From NCBI RefSeq assembly GCF_017497975.1, contig NZ_JAGDEL010000015.1, forward strand, positions 62,001 through 126,000: 64,000 bases of DNA, read 5' to 3'. Below, piece after piece: positions 28,180-38,336 of the stretch. Within the stretch, counting starts at the first letter, position 1. The number at the start of each line of letters is the position of its first letter. Under the pieces are notes generated by a model, which ran no database searches, had not been told where the DNA came from, and saw only the letters and a list, made by a program, of their open reading frames with translations. The position numbers and the translations under genes are program-made. The DNA is from Metabacillus bambusae (GTDB lineage: Bacteria; Bacillota; Bacilli; Bacillales; Bacillaceae).

Positions 28180-28764
28180 ATGGTACATACAAATAATTTC
28201 CCGCTCATAACAGGAAATACTTCTCTCGATCTAGTAAATACGGAAGTGGTTAGACGAGGACAACGTATCAATTTGCTGCTTTCAAAAGAAGACGTTCTAG
28301 CTTGGATGCAAGTCATGAGAAAGGATAATGCCTCTTTTTCTGAGCAGCTGATTGATCAAGCAGAGGATCGAATTGAAAAGGTTTATCCAAAGCTTCTAGA
28401 ATTCCGAACATTTTTAAGGGAGCATTTTGAACGAATTGCTGATGGAGAACCTATTCCTCATTCGCTTATCGATATTTTAGAAAAAAGGATTGAACTAGCT
28501 CCGTTTATTTACAAAGTAGTCAATGATAAGTTGGTTCCATTTCCGATGGGAAATAGTGAAGATGCGATTATATCGCTTATAGCATTTGATTGCTTAATTT
28601 TAATGGAATCTAAGAAGCTTAATGGGCTTAAGCGATGCATAAATCCCGATTGTGTGTTGTTGTTTATTGATGAAGGCGGCAGACGCAAATGGTGTTCCAT
28701 GAAAATTTGTGGGAACAGAAAAAAAGCTGCGCGTTTCAAACAGCGAAAAGTTGAAAGTGATTGA
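28180..28764 (+). CDS. CGNR zinc finger / ABATE domain protein
   Basis: 194 residues from the ATG at 28180 (GGAG 11 bases upstream; an in-frame GTG at 28153 has no ribosome site). The N-terminal ABATE domain begins FPLITGNTSLDLVNTEVVRRG. The C-terminal CGNR zinc finger is CINPDC...WCSMKICGNRKKA with four cysteines (about 156-184). Proteins of this build are presumed stress-responsive transcription regulators; the name ABATE refers to a predicted role in alkylator/stress response. No target is evident. Confidence 0.85.
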   Translation: MVHTNNFPLITGNTSLDLVNTEVVRRGQRINLLLSKEDVLAWMQVMRKDNASFSEQLIDQAEDRIEKVYPKLLEFRTFLREHFERIADGEPIPHSLIDILEKRIELAPFIYKVVNDKLVPFPMGNSEDAIISLIAFDCLILMESKKLNGLKRCINPDCVLLFIDEGGRRKWCSMKICGNRKKAARFKQRKVESD

Positions 28765-28799
28765 GAACCGACTTATGTAGAAAAAGTTGGTTCTTTTTT
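28764..28799 (+). terminator. Terminator after the CGNR gene
   Basis: AGAACCGACTT pairs with AAGTTGGTTCT (one G-T pair), followed by six T. It starts in the stop codon. Confidence 0.75.
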
Positions 28800-28828
28800 A
28801 TGTCTTTAACTAACCTCTTAAATAATTA

Positions 28829-28857
28829 TTGACAGGTTAATTCATTTCAAGTAAATT
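28829..28857 (+). promoter_or_regulatory. SigA-type promoter before the DinB-like gene
   Basis: Perfect -35 TTGACA (28829-28834), 17-bp spacer, -10 TAAATT (28852-28857). It would give a leader of about 220 bases containing a GGGAGG with no start codon behind it; I see no other gene in 28800-29083. Confidence 0.5.
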
Positions 28858-29083
28858 AAATATGTAAATAATGGAAATTGATGAAGGGAGGATAAGTTTA
28901 ACCGTACAAAGACTGAAAAAAGCAGACATTCATTTATTTCACTTGCACGTTTTGGTTTGTGCATATAGATGGAGCTACTTAATTAATCTGAGATAGTTGT
29001 TATCATTGCATTGCTGCTGAATAACTTTAGAAGAACCGCTCATGCCCTACTTTCTGGATATAAACTTTTTAGGAGGAATCAGG

Positions 29084-29545
29084 ATGGGAAACTTTATTAT
29101 AAAACAGTTACGTTTTGTAAGGGACAATACGATTCGACAAGTGAAAGAAATAGATGATACGGCCTCGCTTTTCATTCCAGAAGGATTTAACAATCATATA
29201 AAGTGGAATCTTGGACATATTTATCTCGTACAAGAAAAGTTCGCCTTCCACTTCATTGGAGAAAAAATGGAGATGCCGGCATCGTTTCCAGAATTATTTA
29301 GTCCTGGTACAAATCCAGCTAATTGGGGAGAACAGGTACCATCCATTCAAGAATTAATTCAATTGCTTGAGAGTCAAGTGGACAGAATAGAGAATGTGCT
29401 AGAAAATAAGATGAAAGTAGCTGTAGGGCCCTATACAACTTCCACAGGTCTTACATTAACAACAGTAGAAGAATTTTTAAGCTTTTGCTTATACCATGAA
29501 GGCATGCATTTTGATGCAATTAAATCGATTAAACGGATGTTATAG
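29084..29545 (+). CDS. DinB-family protein
   Basis: 153 residues from the ATG at 29084 (AGGAGGAATCAGG upstream). Four-helix DinB/YfiT fold: metal ligand histidines in NLGHIYLVQEKFA (about 44-56) and LYHEGMHFDAIKSIKR (about 134-149). DinB-like proteins bind a divalent metal and often act as thiol-dependent (bacillithiol) S-transferases. Substrate unknown. A terminator follows. Confidence 0.82.
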   Translation: MGNFIIKQLRFVRDNTIRQVKEIDDTASLFIPEGFNNHIKWNLGHIYLVQEKFAFHFIGEKMEMPASFPELFSPGTNPANWGEQVPSIQELIQLLESQVDRIENVLENKMKVAVGPYTTSTGLTLTTVEEFLSFCLYHEGMHFDAIKSIKRML

Positions 29546-29574
29546 GTACTAGAAATATAGAGTAATTAATCATT

Positions 29575-29617
29575 AAAGCCCTTTTTGAAATGATAGAATT
29601 TCAGAATTGGGCTTTTT
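29575..29617 (+). terminator. Terminator after the DinB-like gene
   Basis: AAAGCCC and GGGCTTT enclose an inner TTTGAAAT/ATTTCA pairing, followed by TTTG. Stop codon 30 bases upstream. Confidence 0.7.
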
Positions 29618-29739
29618 GTATTAGCTAATATTTTACTTAATAGGGAAATGTGAAATATTCGTCTATTCCTTTTCTAATAAGTTTTAAGCATAATAGAACG
29701 GTATTTGGAAATTTATATTTGTTACTTGAAAAATTCCAC

Positions 29740-29770
29740 TTGACTCTTACGTAACGTAATGAGGTATAGT
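29740..29770 (+). promoter_or_regulatory. MerR-type promoter with 19-bp spacer
   Basis: -35 TTGACT (29740-29745) and -10 TATAGT (29765-29770) are separated by 19 bp, too long for normal use, and the spacer carries the dyad TTACGTAACGTAA. This is the geometry activated by MerR-family regulators, which twist the DNA to realign the elements. No merR-like gene lies nearby in the window. Confidence 0.75.
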
Positions 29771-29824
29771 TGTCTTCTGAATATTTTCATACAACATTTT
29801 TTAGATTGGAGAGGTTCGATTAAA

Positions 29825-31102
29825 TTGAAAACAAATCTTAATGAGGATTCGTCCTTATCAAAAAGCAATCCCGTTGGAAATATATTTGCAAATCGCATTG
29901 TACTAGCGATTATGACCTCGAACTTCTTGCTACAGCTTGGTATTTGGGTAAGGAATTTTGCTATTTTATTATATGTAACAGATATAACAAATAATGATCC
30001 CTTATATGTATCATTGATTTCTGTAGCGGAGTTTGCACCGATTTTTATCTTTTCATTTATTGGAGGTACATTTGCAGACAGGTGGAAGCCCAAACTTACG
30101 ATGGTTTGGTGTGACTTGTTGTCCGCAGTCTCAATCTTATTTGTGTTATTGACACTTATTTACGGAACATGGCATGCAATCTTTTTTGCAACACTTGTGT
30201 CCGCTATTTTATCACAGTTTTCAATGCCTTCTGCGATGAGACTGTTTAAGCAGCATGTGCCAGGTGAGCAATTACAGTCAGTCATGGCAATGTTTCAATC
30301 TTTGATGGCTATATTTATGGTCATAGGTCCGATCATTGGAACATTTGTCTATCAAAAGTATGGGATAGTTACTTCAATTGCCGTAATGGGTGCTATGTTC
30401 TTCCTTTCTGCAATCGTACTATTGTTTTTACCACGTGATATTGAGAAGGAAGATACAGAAGGTCAAGGAAATTTCAAAAAAGAATTGGCAGATGGTTTTC
30501 GCTATGTGCTTTCTAAAAAGGTGCTTAAATCAATGGGTTCTATCTTTGCGGTATGTGGATTGGCAGTTGGGCTAATTCAACCGCTTATGATTTTTGTCAC
30601 AATTGAAAAATTAGGGATGACAAAGGACTTTCTTCAATGGTTACTAATGGCGAACGGTATAGGTATGTTACTTGGTGGCGGTGTGGTTATGGCTTTTTCT
30701 AAGAAGATATCTCCGCAAAAGCTTCTAGCCATTGGTATTTTTGCAAGTATGATTAGTACAATTGGAATTGGATGGTCTACAAGTATTGTGGTAACAATTC
30801 TATTACAAGTATTTAACGGTTTATTCTTCCCATGTATTCATATTGGGATAAACACCTTAATATTAAAACATACAGAGGAATCTTTTGTTGGACGTGTAAA
30901 CGGGGTGCTTAGTCCTTTGTTTATGGGAATGATGGTCATTGGGATGTCTATTTCAGGTCTTTTAAAAATCCCATTAACCTTATCTGGAGTTTATTTAGCT
31001 GCAGGATTATTATTTCTGATTGGATCGATGCTTGTTGTGCCACTTTTCAAGTTAAAAGAAGAGGATTCATTCGTAAAACCAGTAGTTGAAATAAAAGAAT
31101 AA
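29825..31102 (+). CDS. MFS exporter (macrolide/multidrug type)
   Basis: 425 residues from the TTG at 29825 (GGAGAGG upstream). Twelve membrane segments. IGGTFADRWKPKLTMVWCDL (loop 2-3) and SQFSMPSAMRLFKQHVPGEQLQSVMAM (loop 4-5) are typical of the MFS_3/MefA-like group of drug exporters. Its promoter is of the MerR-activated type, the same logic as bmr/blt in B. subtilis, but the regulator must be encoded elsewhere. Substrate unknown; drug or toxic-metabolite efflux is likely. Confidence 0.85.
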   Translation: MKTNLNEDSSLSKSNPVGNIFANRIVLAIMTSNFLLQLGIWVRNFAILLYVTDITNNDPLYVSLISVAEFAPIFIFSFIGGTFADRWKPKLTMVWCDLLSAVSILFVLLTLIYGTWHAIFFATLVSAILSQFSMPSAMRLFKQHVPGEQLQSVMAMFQSLMAIFMVIGPIIGTFVYQKYGIVTSIAVMGAMFFLSAIVLLFLPRDIEKEDTEGQGNFKKELADGFRYVLSKKVLKSMGSIFAVCGLAVGLIQPLMIFVTIEKLGMTKDFLQWLLMANGIGMLLGGGVVMAFSKKISPQKLLAIGIFASMISTIGIGWSTSIVVTILLQVFNGLFFPCIHIGINTLILKHTEESFVGRVNGVLSPLFMGMMVIGMSISGLLKIPLTLSGVYLAAGLLFLIGSMLVVPLFKLKEEDSFVKPVVEIKE

Positions 31103-31138
31103 ATATCGTTTCTATCACTCTAATGTCTTGTTCTACTA

Positions 31139-31372
31139 TTAAATAATTGGAATACAATTGAATGTAAAAATAAAAGAACCATTCTCATCATAACCAGTTT
31201 GAGAATGGTTCTTTCGGTGTTTTGCTTGCATATGGGTTAATGCTTCTTTTTTTGTTTTTGTTTGACGGTTATATGGGTTAAACCCACCCCAATCATTACG
31301 TCTGATCGTAACATCCAATTTTCCCTCTCGAACCTGTTTCTCCCTAATTTTCCTTGCTTTTGATTTGGCCAT
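31139..31372 (-). CDS. Small basic conserved hypothetical protein
   Basis: 77 codons from the ATG at 31372 (AAGGAG ten bases upstream; an in-frame GTG at 31381 is too close to it). The product opens MAKSKARKIREKQVREGKLD and has RRNDWGGFNPYNRQTKTKKE, strongly basic, resembling small uncharacterised Bacillus proteins. The reading frame runs through a perfect terminator hairpin (31175-31212), so about the last 20 residues (after KHRKNHSQ) are probably an abnormal extension caused by loss of an earlier stop. Function unknown. Confidence 0.6.
   Translation of the reverse strand: MAKSKARKIREKQVREGKLDVTIRRNDWGGFNPYNRQTKTKKEALTHMQAKHRKNHSQTGYDENGSFIFTFNCIPII
31175..31212 (-). terminator. Terminator inside the 3' end of the small gene
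   Basis: AGAACCATTCTCA and TGAGAATGGTTCT form a perfect 13-pair stem with a 12-base loop; on the minus strand TTTTATTTTT follows. It lies 33 bases before the stop codon of the small basic gene. Confidence 0.8.
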
Positions 31373-31609
31373 ATTATTCACACTCCTTGGATTGTTTAAT
31401 GATCACCAATTTATATGGTTCCCTCAATTATATAATGACTCGATAAGTAAAAAACAACTATTTTAAAAAGTTTTGTTGGTAATATTACGAAAAATTACAA
31501 TCTGAAGAGTAAGCAGCATAGTTTTTTATTTCATCATAACAATGGATATGTATAATAATGGTAATAGGTTTTAAAAACCTAATTGTCATCATAGTAAGAG
31601 GTGATCAAA

Positions 31610-32206
31610 ATTATTATATGGATAAATGGAACTTTTGGATCGGGGAAAACAACAACAGCTTACGAGTTACAAAAAAGAGTCTCAAACTCATTTGTTTATG
31701 ATCCAGAACGGTTTGGTTATGTGTTAATGGCTAACGTTCCTAAAGAGATGTCAAAAGATGATTTTCAGGATTACACAATCTGGCGTGAGGCAAACTATGC
31801 ATTATTGAAACAAGTAGCTGAGGGCTATAAAGGGGTTATTATTGTACCGATGACACTTACAAATTAATTATATTTTGAAGAGATAATAGGGAGATTAAAA
31901 GCAGATGGTATCGAGGTAAAACATTATACTTTGGCAGCTTCACCACAAACGGTTCAAAAGAGACTAAGAAAAAGACTAGAGGGTAAAAATTCTTGGGCAT
32001 ACCAGCAGATAGATAAACGACTCAATAGTTTAGCGAATAATGCATTCAAAGAACATATACAAACAGATATGATGACGATCGAGGAAGTGGTAGAGACCAT
32101 TGCGAATCGATCGGGAATCACATTGTTACCTGACCGTCGATCAAATCTTACAAAAATATCCGATAGACTTTTTGTGAAAATGAAAGAAATAAGACTATTC
32201 AAATAG
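31610..32206 (+). pseudogene. tmrB: tmrB-like ATPase gene with in-frame stop
   Basis: Both halves match tunicamycin-resistance protein TmrB (about 197 residues): Walker A IIWINGTFGSGKTTTAYEL, then YDPERFGYVL, DDFQDYTIWR, VIIVPMTLTN, a TAA at 31865-31867, and in the same frame YFEEIIGRLKADG, EGKNSWAYQQIDKRL, EHIQTD and DRLFVKMKEIR. The stop replaces a residue of the family's M-T-I-V-H-P-E-Y-F stretch. The start is also odd: GAGGTG is followed six bases later by ATT (31610), exactly where TmrB begins (M-I-I-W); the only ordinary start, GTG 31601, lies inside the ribosome site. TmrB is a membrane-associated ATP-binding protein that protects from tunicamycin. Without suppression this copy is not functional. 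Confidence 0.85.
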
Positions 32207-32257
32207 TATGAATCTAAAATGTGAGATTGAAATAATTTAGTTCTTTATAATCTAACG

Positions 32258-32294
32258 AAAAAGCGTTTACAAAATAAAGTTTCTATTCTATAAT
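32258..32294 (+). promoter_or_regulatory. glpFK promoter with cre site
   Basis: -35 TTTACA (32266-32271), 17-bp spacer, perfect -10 TATAAT (32289-32294). The cre-like AAAAAGCGTTTACA (32258-32271) overlaps the -35, so glucose repression through CcpA is expected. Confidence 0.8.
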
Positions 32295-32334
32295 AACATT
32301 AACAAGTTAAGAAACGTGCTGATGAGTCATTGAG

Positions 32335-32398
32335 AGACAGCTTATTGTATTAAAAAGGGGATTTTTGCCTTTTTTTAATACATGAGCTGTCTTTTTTT
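32335..32398 (+). terminator. glpF leader terminator (GlpP target)
   Basis: AGACAGCT (32335-32342) pairs with AGCTGTCT (32385-32392), with an inner TATTAAAAAGG / CCTTTTTTTAATA stem, then seven T. It sits in the leader 90 bases before glpF. In Bacillus, GlpP bound to glycerol 3-phosphate lets polymerase pass such a leader terminator. Confidence 0.8.
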
Positions 32399-32486
32399 GA
32401 TTTTTTAGCCACATAAATGAACTATCTATGGGCTTGTTATTTTTGCGGCTTAATAGAGATGTATAAAAAACAAGGGGGGCTTTTCT

Positions 32487-33314
32487 ATGTCACCTTTTCT
32501 AGGTGAAGTTATTGGTACAATGATTCTAATTATATTTGGTGGCGGTGTTGTTGGTGGCGTCGTACTTAATAAATCAAAGGCACAAAATTCAGGATGGATT
32601 GTTATAACCATGGGGTGGGGTTTTGCTGTAGCTTTCGGTGCATACGCAGTTGGAAGTGTAAGTGGTGCTCATTTAAATCCAGCAGTTACAATCGGGTTTG
32701 CCTCAATTGGGGAATTCCCTTGGGCTGATGTTCCAGCCTATGTTACAGCTCAAATGATAGGTGCTTTTATTGGTGCTACAATCGTATGGTTGTATTATTA
32801 TCCGCACTGGAAAGCAACTGAAGATCAAGGTGCGAAATTAGCGGTATTTTCAACAGATCCAGCTATCCCACATACTCCATCCAATTTAATAAGTGAAGTT
32901 TTAGGGACAGCAATATTAGTATTCGGTTTATTGTCAATCGGTGCAAATGAGTTCACAGAAGGGCTTAACCCAATCATTGTTGGATTCTTTATAACAGCTA
33001 TTGGTCTTTCACTTGGTGGAACAACAGGGTATGCGATTAATCCAGCACGTGATTTAGGTCCGCGTATTGCCCATTTTTTACTACCGATAGCAGGGAAAGG
33101 ATCTTCAAATTGGAAATATGCTTGGATTCCAGTGGTAGGGCCAATCGTAGGTGGGATGTTAGGTGCACAGTTTCACCAAGCACTATTTGTTAGTGGGTCA
33201 ATAAATGCATTATATATACTTATAGGTGTATTAGCTGTTATCGTTTTAATTGCTAGGGTAGCTAATACTAATCGAGTAGTGCATACTAATTCTACTCATT
33301 TAAATGAAGGGTAA
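32487..33314 (+). CDS. glpF: Glycerol uptake facilitator GlpF
   Basis: 275 residues, six membrane helices plus two half-helices carrying the aquaporin motifs HLNPAVT (NPA at 64-66) and AINPARD (NPA at 185-187). The Asp after the second NPA-Arg marks the glycerol-conducting branch. Facilitated diffusion of glycerol across the membrane, trapped inside by GlpK. GGGGGG ribosome site. Transcribed from the cre-bearing promoter through the GlpP-dependent leader, with glpK 190 bases downstream (no gene or terminator seen between). Confidence 0.93.
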   Translation: MSPFLGEVIGTMILIIFGGGVVGGVVLNKSKAQNSGWIVITMGWGFAVAFGAYAVGSVSGAHLNPAVTIGFASIGEFPWADVPAYVTAQMIGAFIGATIVWLYYYPHWKATEDQGAKLAVFSTDPAIPHTPSNLISEVLGTAILVFGLLSIGANEFTEGLNPIIVGFFITAIGLSLGGTTGYAINPARDLGPRIAHFLLPIAGKGSSNWKYAWIPVVGPIVGGMLGAQFHQALFVSGSINALYILIGVLAVIVLIARVANTNRVVHTNSTHLNEG

Positions 33315-33491
33315 ATTGAGTTCTGTTACAAGTCCCATTTTGTGGGGGAAACGGAGCAAGGGTCACGCTATATGAAATGAAACAACGCTACTTTCTGGGC
33401 TATGATTATAGGTAAAATAGCTTCATGCAAATAGAGGAATAGAGATGTGGAAGCAGGAAATAGTATATAAATGAAAAAAAGAGAGTTATAG

Positions 33492-35012
<1,521 letters not shown>

Positions 35013-35156
35013 TAGCAGTGAAAGTTATCGGATTTATACTCTTTGGATTAACAATTTCCAAGAAAAGTCTTGATAAAAAATAGATATATTGTAAAATAAG
35101 TATATATTATGAAAATAGCCAAAATACAAGTTAATAGATAAGGTCTGAGAATTTGA

Positions 35157-35214
35157 GGGGACCACAACAAAACTGTAAGTGATTAAGTTACAGTTCATGT
35201 TGTGGTCCCTTTTT
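35157..35214 (+). terminator. glpD leader terminator (GlpP target)
   Basis: GGGGACCACAACA pairs with TGTTGTGGTCCC, with an inner AACTGTAA/TTACAGTT stem, followed by TTTTTATTTG. It lies 40 bases before glpD and matches the antitermination leader known from B. subtilis glpD. A possible promoter is TTGATA (35070-35075) with TAAAAT 16 bp further. Confidence 0.85.
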
Positions 35215-35253
35215 ATTTGTTCTTAAGCCCTTTTACGGAAAGGAAGGAAAAAA

Positions 35254-36945
35254 ATGAACGAATTTTCAAGCATAAAACGATCAACATATCTAAATGAGAT
35301 GGAGAAGCAACCATTAGATTTACTAGTCATTGGAGGGGGAATAACTGGCACAGGAATCGCTTTAGACGCTCAATCACGCGGACTAAGAACAGGCTTAATT
35401 GAAATGCAGGATTTTGCAGCAGGGACATCCAGCCGTTCGACAAAACTTGTACATGGAGGTCTCCGTTATTTAAAACAGCTAGAAGTGAAATTAGTCGCAG
35501 AAGTGGGGAAAGAACGTGCGATTGTCTATGAAAATGCTCCACATGTTACAACACCAGTATGGATGATGCTACCGATTATCGAGAATGGAACATTTGGTAA
35601 GTTTTCAACATCAATTGGGCTTAAAGTTTATGATTTTCTAGCAGGTGTTAAACGATCAGAGCGACGTAAAATGTTAAATAGTGGTGATACCCTTTCAAGG
35701 GAGCCATTGTTACGAAAAGAAGGGCTAAAAGGATCTGGGGTGTATGTCGAATATCGAACAGATGATGCCCGTTTAACGCTGGAAGTGATTAAAGAAGCTG
35801 TTAATCGAGGGGTTTTAGCTGTAAATTACACAAGGGCTGAAAAGTTCATCTATGAAAATGGAAAACTAGTAGGTGTACAAATAAATGATCAATTATCAGG
35901 TGAGAAGAAAAAGATTTATGCAAAGAAAATTGTCAATGCAGCTGGTCCTTGGGTTGATACGTTACGAGAGAAAGATCAATCTAAAAAAGGAAAGTATCTT
36001 CATTTAACAAAGGGGGTTCACCTTGTCGTTGATGGATCTAAATTTCCACTTAAAGAGGCTGTATATTTCGATACACCTTTTAATGATGGGAGAATGATGT
36101 TTGCCATACCTCGTGCTGGGAAAACATATGTTGGAACAACAGATACAAATTATAACGGATCAATTGATCACCCAAGAATGACAACAGAGGATCGAGATTA
36201 TATTCTTGAGGCTTCAAATTATATGTTCCCTAACCTAAACTTGATAGCAGGTGATGTTGAATCAAGTTGGGTTGGTCTTCGTCCGTTGATACATGAAGAA
36301 GGAAAAGATCCGTCAGAAATATCAAGAAAAGATGAGATCTTTCTATCTGAATCTGGACTCATTACAATTGCAGGTGGAAAACTAACAGGCTACCGAAAAA
36401 TGGCTGAAAGTGTCGTTAATCTAGTGTTGTCACAATTAAGTGGAAAGAGTAAAGGTTTTCCGGCTTGCTCAACAGATCGTATAACTCTTTCTGGAGGAAA
36501 TGTTGGTGGTTCGGCTGGTTATTCAAGTTTTATTCAAGAAAAGGTAGCTGAAGGCATAAAGCTAGGTTTAACAAAGGAAGAAGCGGAAAAGTTAGTGAAA
36601 AGATATGGTTCGAATATTTCTCACGTGTACGATGTTATCCGACAAAGTGGTAATCAAGCCGCAGAATCTGGTTTATCAGTAGAGGTTTACGCATCACTTC
36701 TATATGGGATTCAACATGAAATGGTTGCAACTTTAAGTGACTTTTTTATTCGTAGAACAAGCGCTCTATTATTTGATATTAATTGGGTTCAAAAATGGAA
36801 GGAGCCAGTTAGTCAATATATGGCTACTCTTCTTTGCTGGTCAAAGGAAGAAGAAATTCGATATCGTGATGACTTAGAAAAATACATTCATGATGCAGTC
36901 GTTCCGCTTGATAATGAGGAACAACCGTATATTCAAAGCATATAG
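35254..36945 (+). CDS. glpD: Aerobic glycerol-3-phosphate dehydrogenase GlpD
   Basis: 563 residues. FAD-binding LVIGGGITGTGIALDAQSRG (24-43), the substrate-loop motif AAGTSSRSTKLVHGGLRYL (about 56-74), and the C-terminal GLRPLIHEEGKDPSEISRKDEI followed by the GlpD cap domain. It is a membrane-associated flavoenzyme that oxidises sn-glycerol 3-phosphate to dihydroxyacetone phosphate and passes electrons to menaquinone. AAAGGAAGGA upstream. Expression is controlled by the leader terminator and GlpP, encoded just downstream. Confidence 0.95.
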   Translation: MNEFSSIKRSTYLNEMEKQPLDLLVIGGGITGTGIALDAQSRGLRTGLIEMQDFAAGTSSRSTKLVHGGLRYLKQLEVKLVAEVGKERAIVYENAPHVTTPVWMMLPIIENGTFGKFSTSIGLKVYDFLAGVKRSERRKMLNSGDTLSREPLLRKEGLKGSGVYVEYRTDDARLTLEVIKEAVNRGVLAVNYTRAEKFIYENGKLVGVQINDQLSGEKKKIYAKKIVNAAGPWVDTLREKDQSKKGKYLHLTKGVHLVVDGSKFPLKEAVYFDTPFNDGRMMFAIPRAGKTYVGTTDTNYNGSIDHPRMTTEDRDYILEASNYMFPNLNLIAGDVESSWVGLRPLIHEEGKDPSEISRKDEIFLSESGLITIAGGKLTGYRKMAESVVNLVLSQLSGKSKGFPACSTDRITLSGGNVGGSAGYSSFIQEKVAEGIKLGLTKEEAEKLVKRYGSNISHVYDVIRQSGNQAAESGLSVEVYASLLYGIQHEMVATLSDFFIRRTSALLFDINWVQKWKEPVSQYMATLLCWSKEEEIRYRDDLEKYIHDAVVPLDNEEQPYIQSI

Positions 36946-37048
36946 GCGGAAATAATCATTCCTTATTGATGGCGAGCATCATTTAACTAAAAAGCCTGAT
37001 CTTGTCATAAATTATTGAATGCTTAAGGTAAGGAAAAGGAGGGCCAAA

Positions 37049-37600
37049 GTGGACTTTAATGGGCAACAAGTGTTACCAGCGATAAAATCAATGAAGGATT
37101 TTGAAAAGATTTTAACAAGTAATATAGAGTATATTGTGATGTTGGAAGTTCATATTTCACAATTAGAAAGTATTATGAGATATGCTCGAAGTCATTTTAA
37201 AAAAGTCCTATTACATGCTGATCTCATTCAAGGGTTGAAAAATGATGAATATTCTACAGAATTCCTCTGTCAAAAAATAAAGCCTGATGGGCTAATTTCA
37301 ACCAGAGGCAGTGTCTTAAAAACAGCAAAGAAAAACGGAATTCTATCGATACAGCGCCTGTTTTTATTAGATACGATTGCGATTGATACAAGTTATAAAT
37401 TAGCTGAAAAGGTTCATCCTGACTTCATAGAGGTTTTGCCTGGCTGTGTGCCTCATCTCATTGAAAAGGTCCATATAGAAACAGGGATACCTGTAATCGC
37501 AGGAGGTTTAATAACGAAAAAAGAAGAGATTAATAGTGTTTTAGCTGCTGGCGCTAAAGCTGTAACGACTTCTAGAAAAGATTTATGGTCTATATCCTGA
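37049..37600 (+). CDS. glpP: Glycerol-3-phosphate responsive antiterminator GlpP
   Basis: 183 residues from the GTG at 37049 (GGAGGG six bases upstream); a longer frame from 37019 puts the ribosome site inside the gene. Family motifs: QQVLPAIKSMKDFE, LHADLIQGLKNDEY, PDGLISTRGSVLKTAKK, QRLFLLDT, HPDFIEVLPG and AVTTSRKDLW. It binds the glp leader RNA when charged with glycerol 3-phosphate and prevents termination. In B. subtilis glpP precedes glpF; here it lies at the distal end of the cluster, 103 bases after glpD. A strong terminator follows. Confidence 0.93.
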   Translation: MDFNGQQVLPAIKSMKDFEKILTSNIEYIVMLEVHISQLESIMRYARSHFKKVLLHADLIQGLKNDEYSTEFLCQKIKPDGLISTRGSVLKTAKKNGILSIQRLFLLDTIAIDTSYKLAEKVHPDFIEVLPGCVPHLIEKVHIETGIPVIAGGLITKKEEINSVLAAGAKAVTTSRKDLWSIS

Positions 37601-37671
37601 AATTCAAGCTATTCGTGTATAATTCCTAGTGTTTACCTATTAGTTTTTGATAAAAAACGTTCCTTCCTGTT

Positions 37672-37712
37672 AAAAGGGTAGGCATCATGAAAACGATGCC
37701 TACCCTTTTAAA
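37672..37712. terminator. Strong bidirectional terminator after glpP
   Basis: AAAAGGGTAGGCATC and GATGCCTACCCTTTT form a perfect 15-pair stem with an eight-base loop. A-rich and T-rich flanks allow use by glpP and by the convergent oxidase-like gene. Confidence 0.85.
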
Positions 37713-37805
37713 CATAATTCAGACGTTCATTTTGTCAGTTCTATCTAGGAATGTTCTCCTCTTTTACATGACGGAAGACATTGATTAAAAATAAAATAAT
37801 TCCTA

Positions 37806-38123
37806 TTAAGACAAGATTTGAACCAATGACGGTAGTACAGTCAATGTATCATTATCTAAGAAAACAATTAAAAACACGCCAGCTGTTAAAAAAGGAGTTC
37901 CAATGTTGTGAAGCCAAAAATGTGTTTTCGCTAATTTTGTTTCACCAGCTTTTGGATAGAAATGATATATGAGTCCGAATAGTGCCATGGATGCCCAACC
38001 AAGCAGGTTTACATGAGTGTGAACAGACGTATAGCTGAAATTATGAGTGATACCCATAATGTACCCGATGGATACGCCAATGACTAAATAAACAACAGCT
38101 ATCTTGAAAAACTTAGTCCCCAT
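37806..38123 (-). CDS. Cytochrome oxidase subunit I-like small membrane protein, frameshifted at 3' end
   Basis: 105 codons, three to four membrane helices. THNFSYTSVHTHVNLLGWASMALFGLIYHFYPKAG resembles the heme-copper oxidase subunit I/NnrS-type histidine-rich helix pair found in short Bacillus proteins annotated as cytochrome c oxidase. The intact frame ends TLTVLPSLVQILS. One base shift near 37831-37833 opens the other frame, which reads VIGSNLVLIGIILFLINVF then RHVKEENIPR and stops at 37741, the expected fourth helix and tail (about 124 residues in all). So this is either a single-base deletion or a sequencing error. Role unknown, possibly haem or copper related. Confidence 0.7.
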   Translation of the reverse strand: MGTKFFKIAVVYLVIGVSIGYIMGITHNFSYTSVHTHVNLLGWASMALFGLIYHFYPKAGETKLAKTHFWLHNIGTPFLTAGVFLIVFLDNDTLTVLPSLVQILS

Positions 38124-38279
38124 ATAATATCCTCCTTAATTTGTGCTTTTATTTATCTTACATACAAATCAAGTAGGATAGAACTAATGTTTATGAAAAA
38201 AAATAATTTACAGTTAAATAGTATTAGGATAATTGACTACTATTTCACTATGTAATCGAGGAATGTGTAACTCCAAATA

Positions 38280-38336
38280 AAAAAGAGCCTGACCCACATC
38301 CTTATAAAGGGTGCTAAAAGTCAGGCTCTTTTTCTG
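38280..38336. terminator. Bidirectional terminator after the thioredoxin gene
   Basis: AAAGAGCCTGAC (38282-38293) and GTCAGGCTCTTT pair perfectly; the minus strand then has a T-run. It lies directly after the thioredoxin-like gene stop. Confidence 0.8.

Noticed and set aside
28858-29083. Small gene behind the GGGAGG at about 28886
   Set aside because: No ATG, GTG or TTG lies at usable distance and the following frame closes after about 24 codons.
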